DNA of 64,000 nucleotides from Lachnospiraceae bacterium (GCA_015056815.1 SVFN01000004.1:62001-126000), one strand, 5' to 3'; shown: positions 20,399-30,223, numbered from the stretch's first letter. The notes: generated by a model from the letters alone, not told the origin. Numbers and translations: made by a program.

Positions 20399-21214
20399 AT
20401 GGTACGTTCTTTATGGTCGGCAGCGACAGGTATGCGTTCCCAGCAGGTGGCGGTGGACGTGATTGCCAACAATCTTGCAAATGTTAATTCTGTGGGTTAC
20501 AAATCCGAAAAGACGGAATTTAAATCATTATTATATCAAACGTTACAGACGAAGACGACTTCCTCCGACGGATCACCAAAACCGGTGACGGCACAGGTGG
20601 GGTTAGGTGTGCGTAATTCTTCGATCAAATCGATTTTTACACAGGGAAATATGACAGCCACAGACAGTACTTCGGCGTTTGCCATTCAGGGAAAGGGATT
20701 TTTTGCGGTGCAGAGTCCGGATGGTGCGACGCGTTATACCAGAAACGGAGATTTTACATGGGCTCTTACCGGTACAGGGGTGGAGCTTACGACTTCCGAT
20801 GGGTATCCGGTATTGGACACGAATGGAAGAGCAATCCGCCTGACAGGCAATTACAATACTTCCATGATCACGATCACGCGGGAAGGTACGATCATGTATC
20901 CGGACGCCGGTAACAATCCCCAGTCACTCGGTATTACCATAGGTTTGTACCAGTTCCAGAATCCGGAAGGTCTGGAGCATGTGGGTGATACTTCCTATGT
21001 CGTTTCGCCTGCCAGCGGTCAGGCAATGAATGAAGCTACAACAGCCGGACTGCAGAGAAGTTCTCTGGCGCAGGGATATCTGGAGTATTCCAATGTCAAT
21101 GTGGGGGACGAGATGGTGAATCTGATCATTGCGCAGCGTGCTTATGAGATGAATTCCAAAGCGATCACGACGACCGATACGATGATGGAACTTGCCAACA
21201 ACCTGAAAAGATAA
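20399..21214 (+). CDS. flgG: Flagellar distal rod protein FlgG (FlhP type)
   Basis: 271 residues, close to the FlgG norm. The start MVRSLWSAATGMRSQQ and NNLANVNSVGYKSEKTEF are typical of FlgG, as is the ending SNVNVGDEMVNLIIAQRAYE followed by the T-T-D-T-M terminal helix. It forms the distal rod joining the basal body to the hook. It follows flgF by about 46 bp with ACAGGAG ahead of the ATG, and reads into the rod-binding gene, so the set is one operon. Confidence 0.92.
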   Translation: MVRSLWSAATGMRSQQVAVDVIANNLANVNSVGYKSEKTEFKSLLYQTLQTKTTSSDGSPKPVTAQVGLGVRNSSIKSIFTQGNMTATDSTSAFAIQGKGFFAVQSPDGATRYTRNGDFTWALTGTGVELTTSDGYPVLDTNGRAIRLTGNYNTSMITITREGTIMYPDAGNNPQSLGITIGLYQFQNPEGLEHVGDTSYVVSPASGQAMNEATTAGLQRSSLAQGYLEYSNVNVGDEMVNLIIAQRAYEMNSKAITTTDTMMELANNLKR

Positions 21215-21263
21215 CCGGTGATAATCAAAACAGAGCCAATCGGTGCATGACAGGAGGCTTTTT

Positions 21264-21653
21264 ATGGAACTGGATGGGATAACCTCTGCTTACATCAATC
21301 AGATAAATACAGTCCGGAAGGATGAAGCGGCGAAACAGATCGAAGCACTTACGAAGAAGACGGACTTTTCCAAGGCAACAGATGATGAACTGATGAAAGC
21401 CTGCAAACAGTTTGAGTCTTATCTGTTAGAGCAGGTGATGAAGCATATGGGAAAGACGACTTCGCTCTTTGGAGAAGAAAACGAAGGGACAAACGGGCAG
21501 CTTGTGGACTTCTTTATGGATTCCACTATGCAGAAAGTTGCAGATGATATTTCAGACAAAAAAGGAATGGGCATTGCCCGACATTTGTATGAGGCGATGA
21601 AAAGAGAGTATCACATTCCGGAAGGACCGGAAGTTTTGCAGACGAAAGAATAA
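21264..21653 (+). CDS. Rod-binding protein, FlgJ N-terminal type
   Basis: 129 residues. The core, KACKQFESYLLEQVMKHM then FFMDSTMQKVADDIS and GIARHLYEAM, is the rod-binding domain found at the N-terminus of FlgJ. The muramidase half of proteobacterial FlgJ is absent, as is common in Clostridia. It would cap the growing rod. I chose the ATG at 21264, six bases after CAGGAGG; an in-frame GTG at 21243 has no ribosome site. A strong terminator follows, ending the mbl operon. Confidence 0.88.
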   Translation: MELDGITSAYINQINTVRKDEAAKQIEALTKKTDFSKATDDELMKACKQFESYLLEQVMKHMGKTTSLFGEENEGTNGQLVDFFMDSTMQKVADDISDKKGMGIARHLYEAMKREYHIPEGPEVLQTKE

Positions 21654-21667
21654 AATCAGAGATGATC

Positions 21668-21693
21668 AGGCTGTCGCATCCGACAGCCTTTTT
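21668..21693 (+). terminator. Intrinsic terminator after the flagellar rod genes
   Basis: A perfect 9-bp stem AGGCTGTCG / CGACAGCCT with a CATC loop, followed by TTTTT. It ends only about 13 bases before the recD2 ribosome site. Confidence 0.9.
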
Positions 21694-21719
21694 AACTGTC
21701 CCGGCAAAGGGGAGATGAA

Positions 21720-23978
21720 ATGCAGGAATTGGATGGGTATGTAAAGCATATCGTATATCATAATGACAAGAACGGATATACCGTGCTTAGCGCGGAAACC
21801 GGGGAAGATGAACAGATACTGGTTGGCTTTTTCCAGACGATCGATGAAGGAGAGCATCTGGTCGCGAAGGGTGAGTTTGTGGATCATCCGACTTATGGCG
21901 TACAGTTTAAGGTGGAATCCTATGAGATAAAAGAGCCGGGTGATGTCGAGAGCATCCGCAGATACCTTGCAAGCGGAGCAATCAAGGGAATCGGAGCGGC
22001 GTTGGCGGAGCGGATCGTGAAGAAATTCGGAGCAGATACACTGCGGATCATGGAAGAAGAACCGGAAAGACTTGCACAGATCAAAGGGATCAGTGAGCGC
22101 AAGGCTTGCGAGATCGGTATGATCGCAGAGTCCAAAAAAGATATCCGCAATGCAATGCTGTTTTTGCAAAAATACAGTATTCCAAACGGTCTTGCACTAA
22201 AGATTTATGAGAAGTACGGTAATTCCATGTACGCGATCCTTCAGACCAACCCCTATCGATTGTCTGAGGATATTGAAGGTGTCGGGTTTAAAACGGCAGA
22301 CAAGATCGCAGCCAGGATCGGGATTCATGTGGATTCGGATTATCGAATCCGAAGCGGACTTTTGTACGCGCTCTTAGAGGCGGGGGGAGAAGGACATCTG
22401 TATTTGCCAAAGAGTCTTCTTGTACGGAAAACAGAAGAACTTCTGGAACTGGAAGGACAGGAGGAAATGATCGGGATTCAGATGGAAAATCTGATCATGG
22501 AGCGGAAACTGATTGCAAAACCTTATTTGCAGGAAAACGGTCGGGAGGAGCTGGCACTTTATGCGGCGGCGGCCTATCAGTGTGAAGCGGGATGTGCAGC
22601 ACTGCTCCGGGAGCTGAACCGGAAACTGATCACAGAGAAAGCAGAGGAAGAACGGATCCGTTCCGAAATCCTAAAGAGAGGTCGGCAAAAAAAAGAGATA
22701 CTGGACGATCTGCAGGTGGAAGCCGTCGTGAAAAGTGCCTGTAACGGAGTGATGATCCTGACAGGGGGTCCGGGTACCGGGAAAACCACAACGATTAATA
22801 CGATGTTGCGGTATTTTAGCAGTGAGGGAATGAACATCTGTCTGGCTGCTCCTACGGGACGGGCGGCAAAACGCATGACGGAGGCAACGGGATACGAGGC
22901 GAGAACGATTCATCGTCTTCTGGAGGTAAACGGCGGTGCGGAAGAAGGACGACATTTTTTTGAGCGCAATGAAGACAATCCCATTGAGGCGGATGTGATC
23001 ATCATCGATGAGATGTCGATGGTGGATATCTATCTGTTTTTCAGCCTGTTAAAGGCAGTTCCTGTGGGAACACGTCTGATCATGGCAGGTGACCGGGATC
23101 AGCTTCCGAGCGTGGGACCGGGCAAGGTGCTTAAGGATATGATTGAAAGTGAATGTTTTCCGGTAGTGAAGCTGCAGAAAATCTTTCGTCAGGCGGCAGA
23201 GAGTGACATCGTAATGAACGCGCACCGGATCCGCAAGGGAGAGCCCATTGTAATGGATAATAAGAGCCGGGATTTTTTCTTTCTGCCGAGGAATGATGTA
23301 AATGTGATCTACAAACATATTGTGCAGTTGATCACAGATAAGCTGCCCCGCTATGTGGGAGTTTCGCCTTTTGAGATACAGGTTCTGACACCGACAAGGA
23401 GAGGTCCGCTGGGGGTGGAGACATTAAATGGGATCCTGCAGCAGTTTTTGAATCCGGAAGAACGTAATAAAAGAGAATGTAAAAACGGAGAGACATTGTT
23501 TCGCGAAGGCGATAAAGTGATGCAGATCAGGAATAATTACAAACTGGAATGGGAAATACTCAGCCGGTATCACATTCCCATCGACAAGGGCGTGGGAGTG
23601 TTCAACGGGGACACAGGGATCATACGGGAGATCAATACCTATGCAGAGACGGTGACAGTGGAATACGATGAACATAAAAGGGTCACCTATCCGTATTCGG
23701 GACTGGACGAGCTGGAGCTTGCCTATGCGGTTACGGTACATAAGTCTCAGGGAAGTGAGTATCCGGCAGTCATTATGCCGCTTTTGGGCGTTCCCAAGAT
23801 GCTGACCTACCGTAATCTCTTTTACACAGCTGTGACGCGGGCAAAGAACTGCGTGACACTGCTTGGCAGTAAGGAAACCATTGGACAGATGATAGAAAAT
23901 GGCAGAGAGCAGGAACGTTACAGCGGTCTGAAAAGCCGCATACTGGAATGTTATGTCCTGCCTGCCCGTGAGGTATAG
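21720..23978 (+). CDS. recD2: RecD2-type ATP-dependent DNA helicase
   Basis: 752 residues. The N-terminal third lacks RecB/RecC contacts and has helix-hairpin-helix repeats (IKGIGAALAERIVKKFG, IEGVGFKTADKIA). The helicase half has Walker A GGPGTGKTT, DEMSM (motif II), GDRDQLPSVGPG (motif III) and the UvrD-like C-terminal YAVTVHKSQGSEYPAV. RecD2 is a 5'-3' helicase working without RecBC in many Gram-positives, in repair and replication-fork handling. Start ATG at 21720 after AAAGGGGAG. comFC begins on the base after its stop, so the two are translationally linked. A terminator sits just upstream, so its promoter must overlap the terminator or rely on read-through. Confidence 0.93.
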   Translation: MQELDGYVKHIVYHNDKNGYTVLSAETGEDEQILVGFFQTIDEGEHLVAKGEFVDHPTYGVQFKVESYEIKEPGDVESIRRYLASGAIKGIGAALAERIVKKFGADTLRIMEEEPERLAQIKGISERKACEIGMIAESKKDIRNAMLFLQKYSIPNGLALKIYEKYGNSMYAILQTNPYRLSEDIEGVGFKTADKIAARIGIHVDSDYRIRSGLLYALLEAGGEGHLYLPKSLLVRKTEELLELEGQEEMIGIQMENLIMERKLIAKPYLQENGREELALYAAAAYQCEAGCAALLRELNRKLITEKAEEERIRSEILKRGRQKKEILDDLQVEAVVKSACNGVMILTGGPGTGKTTTINTMLRYFSSEGMNICLAAPTGRAAKRMTEATGYEARTIHRLLEVNGGAEEGRHFFERNEDNPIEADVIIIDEMSMVDIYLFFSLLKAVPVGTRLIMAGDRDQLPSVGPGKVLKDMIESECFPVVKLQKIFRQAAESDIVMNAHRIRKGEPIVMDNKSRDFFFLPRNDVNVIYKHIVQLITDKLPRYVGVSPFEIQVLTPTRRGPLGVETLNGILQQFLNPEERNKRECKNGETLFREGDKVMQIRNNYKLEWEILSRYHIPIDKGVGVFNGDTGIIREINTYAETVTVEYDEHKRVTYPYSGLDELELAYAVTVHKSQGSEYPAVIMPLLGVPKMLTYRNLFYTAVTRAKNCVTLLGSKETIGQMIENGREQERYSGLKSRILECYVLPAREV

Positions 23979-24710
23979 ATGGAAGCATTGAAAAGAATTC
24001 TGTTGCCGGCTTCAAAAAAGTGCATAGACTGGCTTTATCCGTTAAGATGTCCGGTCTGCGATGACGTGGCACCAAGCGGTACGGCGGTTTGCCCGGAGTG
24101 CCTTGTGAAACTGCACAGAGTGGGAGAAAATTTTTGCCTTAAGTGTGGAAAAGCGCTGACAGGACAGGAGGCGGAATGCTGTCCGGATTGCGTCAATGGG
24201 AGACATCTGTTTGAACAGGGAAGAAGTTTATACATATATGAAGGAGAACTGCGTTCCTCCCTGTACCGGATGAAGTACGCAAGACGGGGAGAATATGCAG
24301 GATTTTATGCAGAGCAGATGGTACGGTATCTGGGAGAATGGATTCGAAGAACAGATGCCGGTGGAATCGCTCCGGTACCGATCTCGAAAAAGCGGCAAAA
24401 GGAGCGGGGGTACAATCAGGCGGCACTCCTGGCGGAGAAAGTATCGGAAAGGACGGGGATTCCGCTTTATGAAGATCTGGTTCTCCGCATCAGGGATACC
24501 GCACCGCAAAAAAATTTAGATGCCATGCAACGGCAAAATAATTTGAAAAAGGCTTTTAAAATAGGACGAAATGATGTAAAATTAAATAGACTGATTCTGA
24601 TCGATGATATTTATACGACCGGAGCGACAGCAGATGCGGTTACAACGGTTCTCAGACAGTCCGGAATCGGTAAGGTTTATGTTTTGACACTGGCGATCGG
24701 AAGACAGTAA
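23979..24710 (+). CDS. comFC: ComF family protein (zinc ribbon plus phosphoribosyltransferase fold)
   Basis: 243 residues. The N-terminal part has paired zinc-ribbon cysteines (CPVCD, CPEC, CLKCG, CCPDC). The C-terminal part is a type I phosphoribosyltransferase fold with LILIDDIYTTGAT as the PRPP loop. ComFC is needed for transformation in several bacteria, acting with the ComFA helicase on incoming DNA; no comFA is visible here, and RecD2 takes the upstream place. The downstream yvyF-like gene matches the B. subtilis order comFC-yvyF. The start directly abuts the recD2 stop. Confidence 0.9.
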   Translation: MEALKRILLPASKKCIDWLYPLRCPVCDDVAPSGTAVCPECLVKLHRVGENFCLKCGKALTGQEAECCPDCVNGRHLFEQGRSLYIYEGELRSSLYRMKYARRGEYAGFYAEQMVRYLGEWIRRTDAGGIAPVPISKKRQKERGYNQAALLAEKVSERTGIPLYEDLVLRIRDTAPQKNLDAMQRQNNLKKAFKIGRNDVKLNRLILIDDIYTTGATADAVTTVLRQSGIGKVYVLTLAIGRQ

Positions 24711-24768
24711 GATGACTGGAAAGATCGGACACGCTTTAAAGCAATATATCAGACTAGGAGGTTAGGGT

Positions 24769-25173
24769 ATGGCTAATGTTAGAAATTGCAGAAAATGCGG
24801 AAAGATTTTTAATTATGTGATGGGACCGAGTATTTGTCCGGCGTGTAGGGAGAGCCTGGAGGAAAAATTCCAGCAAGTAAAGGAATATATCAGGGATAAT
24901 GGTAAGGCTACCATGAGCGAGATCAGTGAGAACTGTGATGTGGATGTTCAACAGATCAGACAGTGGATCAGAGAAGAACGTCTTCAGTTTTCGGATGATT
25001 CTCCGATCAAGGTGAATTGCGAAGGCTGCGGAGCTATGATCGGCTGCGGGCGTTATTGCAGTAAATGTAAGGCAAATCTGATCAACGGACTGAATCCGAA
25101 GGCACAAAAGATCGAGCCGGAAGAGCCGAGAAGAAGAGAAACTACCGGTCAGAAAATGAGATTCTTACAGTAA
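24769..25173 (+). CDS. Flagellar operon protein, YvyF/TIGR03826 type
   Basis: 134 residues. CRKCGKIFNY and CPACRE form an N-terminal zinc ribbon; residues about 40-80 look like a small helix-turn-helix (ATMSEISENCDVDVQQIRQW); a second cysteine cluster, CEGCGAMIGCGRYCSKC, follows. This matches the YvyF family encoded between comFC and flgM in Bacillus, thought to influence flagellar gene expression. flgM does not follow here. The ribosome site AGGAGG is strong. A basic Pro/Arg tail ends the protein. Confidence 0.82.
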   Translation: MANVRNCRKCGKIFNYVMGPSICPACRESLEEKFQQVKEYIRDNGKATMSEISENCDVDVQQIRQWIREERLQFSDDSPIKVNCEGCGAMIGCGRYCSKCKANLINGLNPKAQKIEPEEPRRRETTGQKMRFLQ

Positions 25174-25199
25174 TAAGGACGAAAGTGACGGGAGGAGTT

Positions 25200-25598
25200 A
25201 TGCTGAATCAGGAGCGGATCAAGCTTATGACGCGCATGGCAGCTTACGAGGAGGATCAGGGCAGGAAGAATATGTCCATAGGAAGTTATTTCCGGCTGGA
25301 CTATATTGGCATGCAGATCATCGGATCCATCGTGTATGGTACGATCGCGTTTGCCCTTGTATTTGCCATGTATATGTATTATGGCATGGAGCAGTTCATG
25401 CAGGATATCTACAAGATGGATCTGATGAAGTTTATTGAAGGAGTGATTTACAAATACCTGATCTTTCTTGCCTGCAGCGTTGTGATCACTTATATTGTAT
25501 ACGCGTATCGTTACAGTAAGGCCAAAAAGAGCCTGAAAAAATATTTTTATAGTTTAAAACAACTATCTGCTATGTATGACTTGGAAAGTCGTCAGTAA
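25200..25598 (+). CDS. Small membrane protein, unrecognised
   Basis: 132 residues. Two clear transmembrane helices, about 34-58 and 80-102, with a short external loop between them, and charged cytoplasmic ends. The C-terminal part, KKSLKKYFYSLKQLSAMYDLE, is amphipathic. No family motif is recognised. ATG at 25200 follows GGGAGGAG; an in-frame GTG at 25185 would overlap that site. It lies between the yvyF-like gene and the cdaA group with short gaps, so it belongs to the same rightward run. Confidence 0.7.
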   Translation: MLNQERIKLMTRMAAYEEDQGRKNMSIGSYFRLDYIGMQIIGSIVYGTIAFALVFAMYMYYGMEQFMQDIYKMDLMKFIEGVIYKYLIFLACSVVITYIVYAYRYSKAKKSLKKYFYSLKQLSAMYDLESRQ

Positions 25599-25619
25599 AT
25601 ACATAGAAAGGATTTTTTT

Positions 25620-26552
25620 ATGTCAACTTTATTGGAAATAAGAGAAAATCTCAGGGATTTTTATACGAAGTTTGAGATTTATCTGACACCTTTGTTTAAA
25701 TTTTTATTGGCACTGTTAACCTTTGTTTTGTTAAATTCATCATTGGGATATATGACACGTCTGAACAATATCATCATCATGCTGATACTGGCACTAATGT
25801 GTTCTTTCCTACCAGTGAATTTTATACTTTTGATCGATGCATTGATGGCAGTGCTTCACTTTTATGCAGTCTCGCTGGAGACGGCGATCGTGGGTGGAGC
25901 TGTATTTTTACTGCTTTTTTTACTGTATTTCCGTTTTTCCCCTAAAGAAGCGATTGCGGTGGCGCTTTTGCCTGTTTTTTTCGGACTTAAGATACCGTAT
26001 CTGATTCCGCTTGCGCTGGGGTTGGTCGGTTCGATCACTTCCGTTGTCTCTGCGGCCTGTGGTGTGGTTGTGTATTATCTGCTGATATATGTTAAAGAGA
26101 ATGCAGCAGCGATCAGTGCGATGGAGGGGTCTGAAAATGCTCTTGCAAGATTTCGTTTTCTGATCGATGGAATGATCAATAACAAGACGATGTATGTGCT
26201 GATCATGGCGTTTGCCGCCACGGTAGTTGTGGTTTATCTGCTTCGCCGGCTTCCGGTGGACTATTGCTGGACGATCGCGATCGTAATCGGTTCGGTAGTC
26301 TGTATCGTTGCGATCCTCATGGGGGATTTGTCATTTGAGACGAATATCTCCATCATGGCGACGGTGATCGGGACTCTGGTCAGTGCACTTTTATGTAAGG
26401 TGCTGGAGTTTTTTGTTTTTAATGTGGATTATTCCCGCACCGAGTATGTTCAATTTGAAGATGATGAATATTATTATTATGTGCGTGCGGTACCCAAGAA
26501 TTCCGTAGGCAAATCCAAGAAAACGGTGAAAAAGATCACAAGCGTGTTGTAA
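25620..26552 (+). CDS. Multipass membrane protein upstream of cdaA, unrecognised
   Basis: 310 residues with about eight hydrophobic helices spread over residues 20-275, then a charged 35-residue cytoplasmic tail carrying FEDDEYYYYVRAVP and a Lys-rich end. No transporter or enzyme motif is seen. It starts after AGAAAGGA and ends about 27 bp before cdaA, so it is the first gene of a probable four-gene set with cdaA, cdaR and glmM. By position it may be a membrane partner or regulator of the diadenylate cyclase; nothing in the sequence proves this. Confidence 0.7.
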   Translation: MSTLLEIRENLRDFYTKFEIYLTPLFKFLLALLTFVLLNSSLGYMTRLNNIIIMLILALMCSFLPVNFILLIDALMAVLHFYAVSLETAIVGGAVFLLLFLLYFRFSPKEAIAVALLPVFFGLKIPYLIPLALGLVGSITSVVSAACGVVVYYLLIYVKENAAAISAMEGSENALARFRFLIDGMINNKTMYVLIMAFAATVVVVYLLRRLPVDYCWTIAIVIGSVVCIVAILMGDLSFETNISIMATVIGTLVSALLCKVLEFFVFNVDYSRTEYVQFEDDEYYYYVRAVPKNSVGKSKKTVKKITSVL

Positions 26553-26579
26553 ACAGATCAGATATGTCAGGTGGTTTTG

Positions 26580-27479
26580 ATGGCGAATTTGTTAAACTGG
26601 TCAGGCATGATGGACGAATATTTTTCCAGCCTGCACATTCCCAAAAACATAATGTGGACCGATATTGTGGAGATAATCATTATCTCCTTTTTGGTGTATC
26701 AGGTTTTAATGTGGATTCGCAATACCAGGGCATGGTCTTTACTGAAGGGTGTCCTGATCATTTTGGCATTTCTGCTTCTGGCAGTCATCTTTCAGCTCAC
26801 CACGATTTTGTGGATCGCGGAAAAAATGTTCAGTATCGCTGTTATAGCGATCGTAGTCATATTGCAGCCGGAACTTCGAAGAGCGCTCGAAAGACTGGGG
26901 CAAAAACGATTTGCCTTCTCGTTTCTGATGTTTGACAATGCCAAGGAGGAGAATGGCAGATTTTCGGATAAAACTTTAAATGAGATCGTAAAAGCAAGCA
27001 TGGAGATGGGCAAGGCGAAAACGGGTGCCCTGATCGTGATCGAGAAGGAAACCTCTCTGGCAGAGTACGAGAGAACAGGGATCGAGATTGACGCGGTTTT
27101 GACGAATCAGCTATTGATCAATATATTTGAACATAATACGCCGTTACATGACGGCGCCGTTATAGTGCGGGGTAACAGGGTGACATGGGCGACCTGTTAT
27201 CTGCCGCTTTCGGACAGTATGTCGCTGTCTAAGGATCTGGGCACCAGACACAGAGCGGGAGTGGGAATTTCGGAGGTTACGGATTCCATGACGGTTATCG
27301 TGTCGGAGGAGACGGGGCGTATTTCCGTTGCATATGAGGGAAATCTCAGACGTAATCTGGATGCGGAGTCACTCAGGGAACAGCTTCGCATGATCCAGAA
27401 CAAAGGCCCGGATAGTCGCAGGAAAAGGAGAATATGGAAAGGCAGGGGAAAAAATGCAGGTCGCAAGAAAACTGTCTGA
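26580..27479 (+). CDS. cdaA: Diadenylate cyclase CdaA (DAC domain)
   Basis: 299 residues. Three N-terminal helices anchor it (about 22-90). The catalytic DAC domain follows with DGA (D191-G-A in LHDGAVIV) and RHR (223-225 in GTRHRAG), the two active-site motifs that join two ATP into c-di-AMP. c-di-AMP controls potassium and osmolyte balance and wall homeostasis. ATG at 26580 follows CAGGTGG; ATG-like codons nine bases earlier are poorer. The C-terminus is Lys/Arg-rich and overlaps the cdaR start by 26 bp. The cdaA-cdaR-glmM order is classic for Bacillota. Confidence 0.95.
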   Translation: MANLLNWSGMMDEYFSSLHIPKNIMWTDIVEIIIISFLVYQVLMWIRNTRAWSLLKGVLIILAFLLLAVIFQLTTILWIAEKMFSIAVIAIVVILQPELRRALERLGQKRFAFSFLMFDNAKEENGRFSDKTLNEIVKASMEMGKAKTGALIVIEKETSLAEYERTGIEIDAVLTNQLLINIFEHNTPLHDGAVIVRGNRVTWATCYLPLSDSMSLSKDLGTRHRAGVGISEVTDSMTVIVSEETGRISVAYEGNLRRNLDAESLREQLRMIQNKGPDSRRKRRIWKGRGKNAGRKKTV

Positions 27480-28752
27480 TTTTAATGAACGTCATAATAT
27501 ATGGCTGAAGGCTTTGGCTGTCATTATTTCCATATTGATCTGGCTTGTGGTCGTCAATGTCAGTGATCCTGTCACGACGACGACGTTTAGTGGCGTTCCG
27601 GTGGAGATCACCAATACGGAAGTTCTGACAGCGGAGGGAAAGACTTATGAAATGCTCAGTGCCGGGACGGTGACTGTGACTGTGAATGCCAAACGTACGA
27701 TCCTGGATTCCATAAGCAAGGATTACTTAAAAGCAGTAGCGGATATGCGGGATCTGGATGAAGAAACCGGCACGATCAAATTAAAAGTGGAATCCAACAA
27801 ATACAGTGAGAAGATCGACAGTATGAAGGCAAAGGAAGAGACGATCACAGTAAGTATTGACAATCTGCTGAAACGTCAGCTTCCGATCTATGCCAGCGTG
27901 ACAGGTACACCGGCGGACGGCTATGTGATCGGCGATGTGACGATGGATCAGAATATCGTGCGGATCTCCGGCCCGGAAAAGGCAGTATCTGAGGTCAGCA
28001 AAGTTATGGCGGAAGTCAGTGTGGATGGTATGAGCAGTAACGTGAGCACAACGGTGGATCTTCGTCTGTATAATGAACAGGGTGAGCAGATCAATGGAAA
28101 CGGTATCACCAAAAATATTTCTTCGATCGCAGTGGTGGCAGAGATCCTTGGGACGAAGGAAGTGGGTGTCAAAGCCTATACTTCCGGGGATCCGGCAGAA
28201 GGCTACGGCATGACCGGAGAGATCAGGATCACACCGTCTACAGTTGTGATCGCAGCAAAGAACAGTGTTTTAAAGAATATAACGGATTTGATCATACCGG
28301 CAGCGGAACTGTCGATCGAGGATGCTACAAGCAATGTCAAAGAGACCTTTGACCTGTCGGATTATCTGCCGGATTCCATCCGCTTTGCGGATCCGGAACA
28401 GGATACAGAAGTAAAAGTGTGGGTTGGGATCGATAAAAAGGAAACCTTGGAGAAGACGATCACCTATTCCATGATCAGTATTCAGAATATGCCGGAGGGC
28501 TACCAGGGGGATTTCACTCTGGATGCACCTATTGATATCATACTGACCGGTATGGCGGATGCAATGGATAAGCTGTCAAAAGAGCCGATGACTGTGAAGA
28601 TTGATGTGGCAGATCATATGAAGAATAAGGGCATTGCAGAACTGGCAGACGAAACGACCTATGAGGTGCCGCTCACGATCAAGCTGCCGGCAGGCGTTGA
28701 GATCATGAATGAACGTACTTATACTGTGCGATTGAGAGTTACGAAAAAATAA
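27454..28752 (+). CDS. cdaR: CdaA regulatory protein CdaR (YbbR domains)
   Basis: 432 residues. One N-terminal transmembrane helix (about 20-40), then four repeated extracytoplasmic YbbR-type beta domains; the recurring pattern is ...[46 protein letters not shown] and a final degenerate repeat. CdaR binds CdaA and modulates its activity. The ATG at 27454 lies inside the end of cdaA (26-bp overlap), giving tight coupling. glmM follows after a gap of about 78 bp. Confidence 0.92.
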   Translation: MQVARKLSDFNERHNIWLKALAVIISILIWLVVVNVSDPVTTTTFSGVPVEITNTEVLTAEGKTYEMLSAGTVTVTVNAKRTILDSISKDYLKAVADMRDLDEETGTIKLKVESNKYSEKIDSMKAKEETITVSIDNLLKRQLPIYASVTGTPADGYVIGDVTMDQNIVRISGPEKAVSEVSKVMAEVSVDGMSSNVSTTVDLRLYNEQGEQINGNGITKNISSIAVVAEILGTKEVGVKAYTSGDPAEGYGMTGEIRITPSTVVIAAKNSVLKNITDLIIPAAELSIEDATSNVKETFDLSDYLPDSIRFADPEQDTEVKVWVGIDKKETLEKTITYSMISIQNMPEGYQGDFTLDAPIDIILTGMADAMDKLSKEPMTVKIDVADHMKNKGIAELADETTYEVPLTIKLPAGVEIMNERTYTVRLRVTKK

Positions 28753-28829
28753 CAGCGGGAAAGAAAGGATCTGCCTTCCCGGGAACATACAAAGCAGATC
28801 GGAAATATAATAAAACAGAGGTAGATAGT

Positions 28830-30179
28830 ATGGCAAGATTATTTGGGACGGACGGAGTCCGCGGAGTAGCAAATGAGGAGCTGACACCGCTTTTGGCGAT
28901 GCAGCTTGGGCAGGCGGGTGCTTATGTGCTGTCAAAAGAGAATGAGCATAAGCCTACGATCATGGTTGGCTGTGATACGAGAATTTCAGGCGATATGCTG
29001 GCTAATGCATTGATGGCAGGGGCCTGCTCCGTTGGGGCAAATTGTGTTTATGTGGGCGTGATCCCGACACCGGCGATCGCATATCTGACACGCAAATACA
29101 AAGTGGATGCCGGTGTTGTGATCTCTGCAAGTCACAATCCGGTTGAGTTTAACGGGATCAAATTCTTTGACGGTAAGGGGTATAAGCTTCCGGATGCACT
29201 GGAGGATGAAATCGAGGCACTGATCGAAAGTGATATGAAAGGTGTTAAATTCCCGACAGGCTCCAGTGTGGGAAAGATCAAATATCGTGCCGATGCGAGA
29301 GAGGAGTACATCAATCATGCAATCCAGGCGATCCCGGTGGATCTGACCGGTATGAAGATCGTTGTGGATTGCGCTGAGGGAGCGTCTTACTATACTTCGG
29401 TAGAAGCACTCAAGGAGCTTGGCGCGAATGTGGTGGCACTTCATAATAATCCGGACGGTACCAATATTAATGCGAATTGTGGTTCCACGCATATGGAAGA
29501 ACTGATGGCAAGAGTTGTCTATGAGAAAGCGCAGGTGGGACTGGCGTTTGACGGGGATGCCGACAGACTGTTAGCGGTAGATGAGAACGGAAAAAAGGTA
29601 GACGGCGATGAGATCATGGCGATCATCGGCAATCATATGAAGGAAAAAGGGACGCTAAAGCAGGATACGATCGTGGCGACCGTTATGAGTAATCTCGGAT
29701 TTTTCCTGATGGGAGAGAAACAGGGGATTCATATGGAGCAGACCAAGGTTGGTGACCGTTACGTGCTGGAGAGAATGCGTGAGATCGATGCTAATCTGGG
29801 CGGAGAACAGTCGGGACATATTATATTCCTGGATGAGAATACTACCGGGGACGGCTTGCTCAGTGCTCTTCATTTGCTGGAGGTCATCGTCGAGAGCGGG
29901 AAACCTTTATCCGAGCTTACAAAGATCATGGAAGTACTTCCGCAGGCGCTTGTCAATGCGAAGGTGCCGAATCATAAAAAAGAAAGCTATATGGATTATG
30001 CTGAGATCGCAAATGCGATCGATGAGCTGTCTGCAAGGTTTGCAGGAGAAGGCAGAGTCCTGATTCGTCCTTCCGGCACAGAGCCGCTGGTGCGTGTTAT
30101 GATCGAGGGAAAAGATCAGAAACAGATCGAAGAGGAGGCACATAAACTTGCCAATCTGATACAGGATGTTATGCTTTAA
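28830..30179 (+). CDS. glmM: Phosphoglucosamine mutase GlmM
   Basis: 449 residues, the usual length. The phosphoserine loop is SASHNP with S101; the metal loop is DGDADR, and [12 protein letters not shown] is the sugar-phosphate tail site. It converts glucosamine-6-phosphate to glucosamine-1-phosphate for UDP-GlcNAc, the precursor of peptidoglycan and most surface glycans. [15 protein letters not shown] is the standard start, after AGAGGTAGATAGT. In this operon GlmM binds and inhibits CdaA in several Bacillota (established), tying wall precursor supply to c-di-AMP. Confidence 0.97.
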   Translation: MARLFGTDGVRGVANEELTPLLAMQLGQAGAYVLSKENEHKPTIMVGCDTRISGDMLANALMAGACSVGANCVYVGVIPTPAIAYLTRKYKVDAGVVISASHNPVEFNGIKFFDGKGYKLPDALEDEIEALIESDMKGVKFPTGSSVGKIKYRADAREEYINHAIQAIPVDLTGMKIVVDCAEGASYYTSVEALKELGANVVALHNNPDGTNINANCGSTHMEELMARVVYEKAQVGLAFDGDADRLLAVDENGKKVDGDEIMAIIGNHMKEKGTLKQDTIVATVMSNLGFFLMGEKQGIHMEQTKVGDRYVLERMREIDANLGGEQSGHIIFLDENTTGDGLLSALHLLEVIVESGKPLSELTKIMEVLPQALVNAKVPNHKKESYMDYAEIANAIDELSARFAGEGRVLIRPSGTEPLVRVMIEGKDQKQIEEEAHKLANLIQDVML

Positions 30180-30194
30180 GGATAACTTACAAAC

Positions 30195-30223
30195 TTGTTA
30201 TATCATAAAATATATGATATAAT
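30195..30223 (+). promoter_or_regulatory. Promoter with an operator-like palindrome, upstream of HPr
   Basis: TTGTTA (30195-30200), 17-base spacer, TATAAT (30218-30223) with TG ahead of it. The spacer and -10 box contain an 8-bp inverted repeat, ATATCATA / TATGATAT (30200-30220, 5-base centre), which could be an operator or simply AT-rich symmetry. Confidence 0.7.
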
